A stretch of DNA of 39,920 nucleotides from Bacteroidales bacterium (GTDB lineage Bacteria > Bacteroidota > Bacteroidia > Bacteroidales > P3): positions 1 through 39,920 of the forward strand of contig JAFUGA010000032.1 of assembly GCA_017469625.1 (NCBI GenBank). The letters run 5' to 3'. The notes under the pieces were generated by a model, which was not told the origin of the DNA, made no database searches, and saw nothing but the letters and a program-made list of their open reading frames with translations. Made by a program: the position numbers and the translations under genes. Of the stretch, positions 34,124 to 39,920 are shown in pieces. How positions within the stretch are numbered: position 1 is the stretch's first letter; every line of letters starts with the position of its first letter.

Positions 34124-34290
34124 TTGTTTTGATTTTTTTGTTTTTAAAAAATTTTAATTTATAAGTTTTAATAATTTTCTTTTTTATATTTACATGTCAA
34201 ATTGGTTTGCGAAAGTACTACATTTTATTATAGTACGAAAATATATTTGATAAAATTTATAGATAAGTGTAATCGGTATAAATAATAAGA

Positions 34291-34321
34291 AAAAAGACTT
34301 AAGATTTTCTTAAGTCTTTTT
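34291..34321 (-). terminator. Terminator of the M13 peptidase gene
   Basis: AAAAAGACTTAAG pairs perfectly with CTTAAGTCTTTTT around a 5-base loop, 27 bases after the stop codon; A- and T-runs on both sides. Confidence 0.85.
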
Positions 34322-34347
34322 CGGTTTATGTTATTATGCAAATGCTT

Positions 34348-36387
34348 TTACCAAAGTTTCAATCTTTCTGCTGGTGCTATGTACATTTTATCTGTTGGTT
34401 TAACATTGAATGCATCGTACCACATATCTATATGAGGTAAAGCACCATTTACTCTCCAACGACCTAAAGAGTGAGGGTCTGATTTGGTTTGCTGACGTAT
34501 AGCCTGTTCTGTTATATTGCTTGCCCATACTCCTGCATAAGCAAGGAAAAATCTTTGGTCTGCTGTAAAGCCGTCAATCTTTGGAAGAGTTTTGCCTTTA
34601 GTAGCATTTTTGTAAGCATACCATGCTACTTGCAATCCGCCGTGGTCTGCAAGGTTTTCACCTAAGGTAAGTTGTCCATTGGCATTAAGGTCTGGCAATA
34701 CTTTTATCTTTGAGAAGAAAGTAGCATACTGTTTGCCTTTTTCTTTGAAGTTCTCTACATCTGAAGCAACCCACCAATCTGTCATATTACCATCTTTATC
34801 ATAATGTGAGCCTTGGTCATCAAAACCGTGAGTCATTTCGTGACCTATGACTACTCCTATAGCACCATAGTTAAAAGCATCGTCTGCTGTTGGGTCAAAG
34901 AAAGGATATTGCAATATTCCAGCAGGGAAACATATTTCATTGGTTGTAGGATTGTAATAAGCATTAACGGTTTGTGGGAACATCTGCCATTCGTCTATAT
35001 CTACAGGTTTGCCTGCTTTGTTATCCAACTCGTGTTTTGTCCAAAAACGGTTGCATTCCATAATATTTTCGTAATAAGATTTGTTTGCATCTATATTTAA
35101 TGCAGACATATCTGTCCATTTATCAGGATAACCTATCTTAACATAAAATGTAAGCAATTTCTCTAATGCTGCTATCTTGGTTTCAGGTGTCATCCAATCT
35201 TGTGCTTTTATTCTTTCAGCCAATGCTATCTGAAGATTTTTCACAAGTTTTTCCATTCTCTCTTTAGAAGACTGAGGGAAATATTTCTCAGTGTACATCT
35301 TACCAAGGGCTTCTCCCATTTGTCTTTCTACTTGTGATGTTGCTCTACGCCAACGTGGTTGCATCTCTTTGCTACCTGAAAGAGTTTTGCCAAAGAAATC
35401 AAAGTTTGCCTCTGCTATTTCATCGCTGAGATAAGAAGCAGCAGATGTTATAACGTCCCATTCTAAGTAGGCTTTATATTCTTCTGGTTTTATCTTTGAT
35501 AGTATTTCATTCATTCCAGCAACAAAAGAAGGCTGACCTACAACCATCTGTTGTATATATGCATCTTTAACACCCATTGCGTTCATTATTTTTCTTAGTT
35601 GAACGTTTGGATATTTTGCTTCAAAATCTTTAAGGGACATCTTGTTGTAGTTTGCTTCTACGTCCCTTAAATCTGTACGTGAAAGAGAAACTTTTGCTAT
35701 AGCAGTTTCTACATTCATTATGTTTTGCATTTTCTTTTTAGCATCCTTTTCTTTGAAACCAAAAAGTTTGAACATTCTTACGATATGTTTCTTGTATGCT
35801 TCACGTATTTCTTTTGTATTAGCATCGTTATCCAAGTAATACTCTTTTTGTCCTAATGTAAGACCACCTTGATAGATGTTAAGTATATTGTTTTTAGAGT
35901 CTTTCTCGTCTGCATTGAATCCCATGTACATAAACTCCTGTATTCCCATAGGAGCGTATTTCAACTGCCAAGCAAACAAATCTGCATTGGTTTTGCAAGC
36001 CTCTAACTCTTTTATTGTAGGCATAACAGGTGCTACTCCCTGAGAGTTTCTTGTTGTAGAATCCATAGCCATCTTGTAAAGGTCGGCAAGTTTTCTCTCT
36101 GTTGTTCCCTGTTTGTAGTTCTTTTTCATAAGGTCGTTAAGAATAGTGTTTATTCTTTCGCTATTGTCCTTAGCCAATTGGTCAAAAGAACCAAAACGAG
36201 AATAAGCGGCAGGCAAAGGATTGTTTTTTATCCAACCGCCACAAGCAAATTCATAAAAATCTTCTGCTGGTTTTACTGTTTGGTCAAGGTTTTCTGGTTT
36301 TATACCAGAAGATAGGTTTCCTTGTCCCATTGCTGTTATTCCCATACAAGCAAAAAACATGATGGGCAAAAGTTTTGTCATTTTCAT
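34348..36387 (-). CDS. M13-family zinc metallopeptidase (neprilysin/PepO type)
   Basis: 679 residues, the normal length. Signal peptide (MTKLLPIMFFACMGITAMGQ). N-terminal M13 domain begins with DFYEFACGGWIKNNPLP (~40-57) and is long and helical. The catalytic domain has zinc motif VIGHEMTHGFDDQG (HExxH, ~510) and the third ligand in GENLADHGGLQ (~570), plus NAYYNPTTNEICFPAGIL upstream, and ends in RLKLW as usual. It should cleave peptides in the periplasm or at the surface. Single-gene unit with a promoter overlapping the end of the DUF6427 gene. Confidence 0.94.
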   Translation of the reverse strand: MKMTKLLPIMFFACMGITAMGQGNLSSGIKPENLDQTVKPAEDFYEFACGGWIKNNPLPAAYSRFGSFDQLAKDNSERINTILNDLMKKNYKQGTTERKLADLYKMAMDSTTRNSQGVAPVMPTIKELEACKTNADLFAWQLKYAPMGIQEFMYMGFNADEKDSKNNILNIYQGGLTLGQKEYYLDNDANTKEIREAYKKHIVRMFKLFGFKEKDAKKKMQNIMNVETAIAKVSLSRTDLRDVEANYNKMSLKDFEAKYPNVQLRKIMNAMGVKDAYIQQMVVGQPSFVAGMNEILSKIKPEEYKAYLEWDVITSAASYLSDEIAEANFDFFGKTLSGSKEMQPRWRRATSQVERQMGEALGKMYTEKYFPQSSKERMEKLVKNLQIALAERIKAQDWMTPETKIAALEKLLTFYVKIGYPDKWTDMSALNIDANKSYYENIMECNRFWTKHELDNKAGKPVDIDEWQMFPQTVNAYYNPTTNEICFPAGILQYPFFDPTADDAFNYGAIGVVIGHEMTHGFDDQGSHYDKDGNMTDWWVASDVENFKEKGKQYATFFSKIKVLPDLNANGQLTLGENLADHGGLQVAWYAYKNATKGKTLPKIDGFTADQRFFLAYAGVWASNITEQAIRQQTKSDPHSLGRWRVNGALPHIDMWYDAFNVKPTDKMYIAPAERLKLW

Positions 36388-36427
36388 CTATTGTATATAT
36401 TATTTAATTTTGTTTTGTTTGAACGTG

Positions 36428-36458
36428 CAAAGTTACAAAACATTCAGCAATTGACAAA
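36428..36458 (-). promoter_or_regulatory. Promoter of the M13 peptidase gene
   Basis: On the minus strand: TTTG (36455-36458), 19 bases, TAACTTTG (36428-36435). The -33 box lies inside the 3' end of the upstream coding sequence. Confidence 0.75.
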
Positions 36459-37430
36459 AATCTTTATCACTGTTAGTACCAAAAGAATGATAAGGAAAGT
36501 ATCGGCATACAGACTTCTTTTCATAGTAGAGAAGAATAAAGACAACATATAAGCCAATACAGGAGCAAATATCAAAGACATTGTAGGCATATTCATATCA
36601 TACAAAAAAGGAAGTATGGATATAGCAAAATAAAGCAACAATGTAGATACTCTTTTTCTTACTGAAAGTTTCTGGTCTGTACGTAGTGTCATTGCTTTAA
36701 AGAAAGCTGGTATTCCTAAAAAGATAAGAAGATAAACGATATATACTATTTGTATAGGTTGATTTAGGAAAGTAAAGTCTGGCAATATAGTATAGTGGTC
36801 AGATAGAAAAGAAAGGATTAAGTCGGATTTATCTGTAAGGTAATAATACACCATAAGGATAATAAACGGTGAAAGAAAACCAAACAAACTTACAAAGAAA
36901 CTTCTCCATTTGTATATTTTAAAGTTGAACAAGCCTACCCACACCCAAATCATTAGGAGTATAAAAGGAGCATATATCAAAGCAGCCACAGAAAGTAATA
37001 GTGTAGAAAGATATATTTCGTCTAAACCTTCGTTTTTGTTATAACACTTTAGAAAAGAGAATAAACAAAGAATAATGAAAGTATTTGCGAGAAGAAGACT
37101 ACTCATAGTCATTACCCTATAGTCACTACTCATAAGAATGATATATATGAAAGCAGGCAAATAAGAGGTTTTTCTTGTAAGTTTATAGTTTGTGAATACA
37201 TAATTCAAAAGAAATGCTTGCCCTACAACAAGTAAGAAGGCTATAAACACCGACAAAAGACTGCTGGAAGTCAAAGCATATACTATGGCGTTGTATATAG
37301 GCATATCAAGTTTTGGGTTAATAATAGGTGCTACAGGATTGATAAAAGCAGGCAACCATAACAATATAGTTACAAGTATAAGCAGAACAAACTGCATAAA
37401 ATAGTCCTTTTTGAATATAGATATAATCAT
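36444..37430 (-). CDS. Multi-pass membrane protein, DUF6427-like
   Basis: 328 residues from the ATG at 37430 (MIISIFKKDYFMQF). The longer frame from 37493 adds a charged stretch before the family-like start and is less likely. About ten hydrophobic membrane segments (LLILVTILLWLPAFI; LLLVAALIYAPFILLMIWVW-like; FFVSLFGFLSPFIILMVYYY; FAISILPFLYDM). It resembles the DUF6427 inner-membrane family of Bacteroidetes, of unknown function. The assignment rests on general resemblance. It is followed by the M13 peptidase promoter. Confidence 0.7.
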   Translation of the reverse strand: MIISIFKKDYFMQFVLLILVTILLWLPAFINPVAPIINPKLDMPIYNAIVYALTSSSLLSVFIAFLLVVGQAFLLNYVFTNYKLTRKTSYLPAFIYIILMSSDYRVMTMSSLLLANTFIILCLFSFLKCYNKNEGLDEIYLSTLLLSVAALIYAPFILLMIWVWVGLFNFKIYKWRSFFVSLFGFLSPFIILMVYYYLTDKSDLILSFLSDHYTILPDFTFLNQPIQIVYIVYLLIFLGIPAFFKAMTLRTDQKLSVRKRVSTLLLYFAISILPFLYDMNMPTMSLIFAPVLAYMLSLFFSTMKRSLYADTFLIILLVLTVIKIFVNC

Positions 37431-37522
37431 TTCTTTCTCTTTGTTTTTAAATAATTCTCTTCCTATTACGAAAAAAGAAAAAAAAAGATACAAATTAACT
37501 GCTTTTTCTTTATTCTACACTC

Positions 37523-37669
37523 CCCTTTCTTTGTTTTAGATTTCTAAAACTTTGTTTTATTTTTACGAAACAAAGTTCTATTTTTCTAAAACAAAGTTTC
37601 GTAAAAACGAAACTTTGTTTTGTTGTAGTATAACTTTATTCTATTTTTACAACTCTTAGTTTTGCAATA
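37523..37669 (+). repeat. 21-bp repeat array E (7 units)
   Basis: Seven units in exact 21-bp register between two minus-strand genes, some with the core inverted (CAAAGTTC, CAAAGTTTCG). The array makes up most of 37431-37728; the rest is AT-rich with no other feature seen. Confidence 0.88.
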
Positions 37670-37728
37670 TTAGGTTTTTAGTTGGTGAGTTTATAATGAA
37701 ATTTGATTAAGTTATTCCAAAAAAAACT

Positions 37729-38364
37729 CTAATTTTGAGATATATCTTTCGTTGCTGAATTTATTATATTCTTTGGTATAATATGTATAATAAAACGCTG
37801 ATTATCTATCTCATTTTCTTCTCTCATCGGTTTTTTACCCAATGCAATACGATTATCTCCACTACCTGCAATAAGTACTTCACATTTTCTACCAAATTCT
37901 TGTCTAATATCTTTTTCTGAATTCCAATACTCTATTAAAGCCAATGCTCTACGATAAGATAATTCATAATTTAAAGTATAATTATCTTTTGAGGCCTGTC
38001 CCTCCACAATAAGCAAATAAGAATTTTGTCTATACTTACCTAAAAAATAACAAATAGCCATTCCAGCTTCTTTTAACTTCTTAAGAGTTGTACTATCTTG
38101 TATTGTAGCATCTCCTACATTAAACTTACAATCTATCTTTAAAACAAATTTTTCATATTCTTCATTATATTCAAAATATTTTTTCGGTAAATCTTTTGTT
38201 GAATCTTCTATCCTTTTTATTTCGTCCAATTCTTTTTCTGTTGCAACCATTCTTTGATGTAACATACAAATAGTTACCACAAACAAAACCAACATAACAA
38301 AAAACAAACTTGTCATCAAATCTGAATAACTTGTCCAAAAATAAGATTCTTTTTTGTTTTTCAT
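37729..38364 (-). CDS. MotB/OmpA-like membrane protein (ZorB-like)
   Basis: 211 residues. One N-terminal membrane segment with the MotB/ZorB-type signature YFWTSYSDLMTSLFFVMLV (~8-26; the Asp would be the ion-carrying residue), then a short coiled linker, then an OmpA/MotB peptidoglycan-binding-like domain (FNVGDATIQD; LIVEGQASKDNYTLNYELSY; RRALALIEYW; NQRFIIHIIP). Proteins of this form act as stator-like subunits with a MotA-type partner; in Zorya anti-phage systems this is ZorB. The gene before it (10 bases) encodes a frameshifted coiled-coil membrane protein that does not look like ZorA, and no ZorC/D follows, so Zorya is only a partial analogy. Confidence 0.7.
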   Translation of the reverse strand: MKNKKESYFWTSYSDLMTSLFFVMLVLFVVTICMLHQRMVATEKELDEIKRIEDSTKDLPKKYFEYNEEYEKFVLKIDCKFNVGDATIQDSTTLKKLKEAGMAICYFLGKYRQNSYLLIVEGQASKDNYTLNYELSYRRALALIEYWNSEKDIRQEFGRKCEVLIAGSGDNRIALGKKPMREENEIDNQRFIIHIIPKNIINSATKDISQN

Positions 38365-38374
38365 TTTCTGAAGA

Positions 38375-39070
38375 TTATTTGAAAAATATATTTATAACAA
38401 ATAGAATTACAAGTACAACTATACCTATGGCTGTAATTATATTCGTTGGATTTGATTTCACTATAACTGTTCCTTTTTTATCTTCAGAACTAATAGCATT
38501 TATAACTTTGGTATTATTTATTAGAGTTTGTTGTATATCTGACAAACTTTTATCAATTTTTTAACAACCTTATCATTTGAGGATTTTATTTCATTAGCAA
38601 GTTCTTTAAGTATTTCTGGTATCTCAGATATTTGTTCTAATTCTTTATGAAGTGTAGGTAGATTTTGTATTTGAGTCGTAAATGCTTCACTCATCTCCAT
38701 AGACCTTTTATTCAATTCTAAAATAAGTTTATCGTACGTTTCATTCAATTTATCAAAACTTTGTTCCAATGCTTTATCTACACTTAAAGTTGCTTTGCTT
38801 ATTTCTAATTTTCTTTGCTCTATATCTGAAAGTTCTGCCTTAAAGAAACCTGCTATCTCTTTCATGGCTTTAGACGATTTCAATTCTTCCTCCCATTTAT
38901 CTCTCAAAGTATTTATAGTATTGAAAAAATCTACAAATGACTCTAAATCTTTTGTGCAACGTTTCAGTGCATTAAAAACTTTTGCATTTGCCGACGCAGC
39001 ATTTATATAATTTTCATTTACAGCACTTTAAGCATTTGAACGGTACAAGTAAGAAAATGCAATTACTCAT
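38375..39070 (-). pseudogene. Frameshifted coiled-coil membrane protein next to the MotB-like gene
   Basis: The main frame is open from 39027 to a frameshift at the A6 run (T6 on the plus strand at 38557-38562). With one more A it continues through KSLSDIQQTLINN and a C-terminal membrane segment (AIGIVVLVILFVINIFF) to a stop at 38375. No ATG occurs in this frame; an ATG at 39070 in another frame gives MSNCIFLLVPFKCLK before stopping at 39014, so a second frameshift near 39014-39028 may exist. Restored length ~230 residues: mostly coiled coil (SANAKVFNALKRCTKDLESF; ETYDKLILELNKRSMEMSEA) with a tail anchor. It ends 10 bases before the MotB-like gene, so the two form an operon. Either decayed or hit by sequence errors. 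Confidence 0.55.
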
Positions 39071-39125
39071 CCGCTATACTTAGGTGTAATTTCCTGTCTT
39101 TCAAAGTCTTCGAAAGTGTCCACTT

Positions 39126-39170
39126 GACCTCTCGTTTGCAAAGGTAGTCAAATTCCTGCAAACAGAGGTC
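39126..39170. promoter_or_regulatory. Large inverted repeat with a minus-strand -7 element
   Basis: 39126-39140 pairs with 39157-39170 (14 pairs, one bulge). The minus strand of 39139-39146 reads TACCTTTG, a -7 match that would start transcription ~60 bases before the ATG at 39070. It may be the promoter and operator of the MotB-like operon, or mark the island edge. Confidence 0.4.
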
Positions 39171-39219
39171 GTTTTCATGTCTAAAAATCATTAAATCGGC
39201 TGATTTTCCAAAAAAAAAG

Positions 39220-39267
39220 TTTGGTAGATTGACTAAAAATGCCTATTTTTGCAATCTAAATATGCAA
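39220..39267 (+). promoter_or_regulatory. Promoter and candidate operator of hipBA
   Basis: TTTG (39220-39223), 20 bases, TATTTTTG (39244-39251). An inverted repeat TTGCA (39249-39253) / TGCAA (39263-39267) overlaps the -7 box and transcription start, a fitting place for repression by the HipB-like protein. Confidence 0.6.
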
Positions 39268-39325
39268 TAATGTTATGTTAATGGCGAAAACAATTTTTAA
39301 TCTAACAATAATGTAGGGTGTATAT

Positions 39326-39634
39326 ATGGAGGATTATTCGGAATATTCAGCACCTGAGTTGGTGAGGATACTCGGCAGTCGATTTAAGGACTATCGGCTT
39401 CGGGCAAACATGACACAGAAAGAGGTGGCAGAGATGGCAGGTCTGTCTGTGCTGACTGTCTATCGGTTTGAGAACGGAACGGTTACGAACATAGCCCTTA
39501 GTACGTTCTTGCTTCTGCTGAAGGCAGTGGGTAGTATCAACGACCTCAACGAACTGATGCCAGAACAGCCCGAATCACTCTATTTATATAAAGAGAATCA
39601 AAAAAAAGTGCAACGAATAAGGCATAAGAAATGA
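39326..39634 (+). CDS. HipB-like XRE-family antitoxin/repressor
   Basis: 102 residues. XRE helix-turn-helix at ~18-72 (RLRANMTQKEVAEMAGLSVL, then TVYRFENGTVTNI), followed by a short tail. In HipBA pairs it binds the HipA kinase and represses the operon. It overlaps the hipA-like gene by 4 bases (ATGA). Its G+C is close to half, against about a third for the rest of the window, and codons such as CTG and CGG that are rare elsewhere are used, which suggests recent transfer. Confidence 0.85.
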   Translation: MEDYSEYSAPELVRILGSRFKDYRLRANMTQKEVAEMAGLSVLTVYRFENGTVTNIALSTFLLLLKAVGSINDLNELMPEQPESLYLYKENQKKVQRIRHKK

Positions 39635-39920
39635 AACGCGAGGTCTTGAAAGTGTTTCTTTGGGGGCAGGAGATTGGTCGCCTGGCATGGCATGATGCCC
39701 GTAAAACCACATTCTTTATGTATAATCCAGAGTTTCTGAAAGGAACTTTGGACGTGGCTCCGTTGGCTGCTTCCATCCACAATCCACTCAGTACCCGTGC
39801 CATCTTTGGTGAGGCTGAACGTATCTATCAGAAACTGCCGTCGTTCATTGCCGATTCTTTGCCAGACGCTTGGGGCAACCAACTGTTTGAACAATGGCGA
39901 AAGGACAACAATCTCACCGA
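39631..39920 (+). CDS. HipA-like toxin kinase, N-terminal part (runs off the window)
   Basis: The first 96 codons are visible, starting with the ATG that overlaps the hipB stop. The sequence fits the HipA N-terminal (couple_hipA) domain: VFLWGQEIGRLAWHD at the start and SFIADSLPDAWGNQLFEQW near the window edge, matching the family LPDxWG motif. HipA-type kinases phosphorylate glutamyl-tRNA synthetase or related targets and induce dormancy. The kinase core lies outside, so catalytic residues cannot be checked. High G+C as in hipB. Confidence 0.85.
   Translation, partial: MKREVLKVFLWGQEIGRLAWHDARKTTFFMYNPEFLKGTLDVAPLAASIHNPLSTRAIFGEAERIYQKLPSFIADSLPDAWGNQLFEQWRKDNNLT

Noticed and set aside
37729-39070. 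A complete Zorya system
   Set aside because: Only a ZorB-like protein is seen; the partner lacks MotA-like membrane segments and there is no ZorC, ZorD or ZorE.
39598-39894. Minus-strand frames opposite the hipA-like gene
   Set aside because: The plus strand shows clear HipA N-terminal motifs; long antisense frames are expected in higher-G+C DNA.

Overview
The window is about 40 kb of AT-rich DNA (roughly one third G+C) from a member of the Bacteroidetes, most likely an anaerobic Bacteroidales lineage. The evidence is: four secreted proteins ending in type IX secretion system (T9SS) type A sorting domains; promoters of the Bacteroidetes form TTTG-N19/20-TAnnTTTG in front of many genes; few Shine-Dalgarno sequences; and anaerobic enzymes (2-oxoacid:ferredoxin oxidoreductase KorAB, flavodiiron protein FprA, ATP-dependent PEP carboxykinase). 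I see no tRNA, rRNA, CRISPR array or transposase.

Layout. 1-2.4 kb: 3' part of a T9SS surface protein gene, then a lipoprotein gene and a structured downstream element. 2.4-3.9 kb: a minus-strand toxin-antitoxin cluster (MntA-HepT, a HicB-like protein, and an antitoxin whose toxin partner has decayed to 16 codons). 4.2-7.5 kb: fprA, the rpsF-rpsR-rplI operon and a TrmH-family RNA methyltransferase. 7.5-11.7 kb: small secreted proteins, a T9SS cargo, an intact YoeB/Txe-type toxin-antitoxin pair and ung. 12-20 kb: core metabolism (korAB, folC, thiL, a HAD phosphatase, an FtsB/DivIC-like protein, pckA). 20.5-24.8 kb: a second copy of the surface-protein/lipoprotein cassette; its surface gene is split by an 11-C tract and looks phase variable, in the OFF state here. 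25.4-31.5 kb: a 1946-residue T9SS protein on the minus strand behind a cobalamin riboswitch with its own promoter. 31.6-37.4 kb: rnhB, purQ, two small exported proteins, an M13 metallopeptidase and a DUF6427-type membrane protein. 37.7-39.1 kb: a MotB/OmpA-like protein and a frameshifted coiled-coil membrane partner. 39.2 kb to the end: a HipB/HipA-type pair with clearly higher G+C, probably acquired from elsewhere.

Three things stand out. First, the T9SS-protein plus lipoprotein cassette is present twice, with base-paired elements conserved by compensatory changes, and one copy has a phase-switch tract. Second, the large T9SS protein has a DUF4465-like domain of the kind I associate with Bacteroidetes cobalamin loci and sits behind a B12 riboswitch, which suggests a surface corrinoid-capture protein built as one chain. 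Third, five intergenic arrays (43 units in all) of degenerate repeats keep an exact 21-bp register and the same orientation in the window whatever the direction of the flanking genes.
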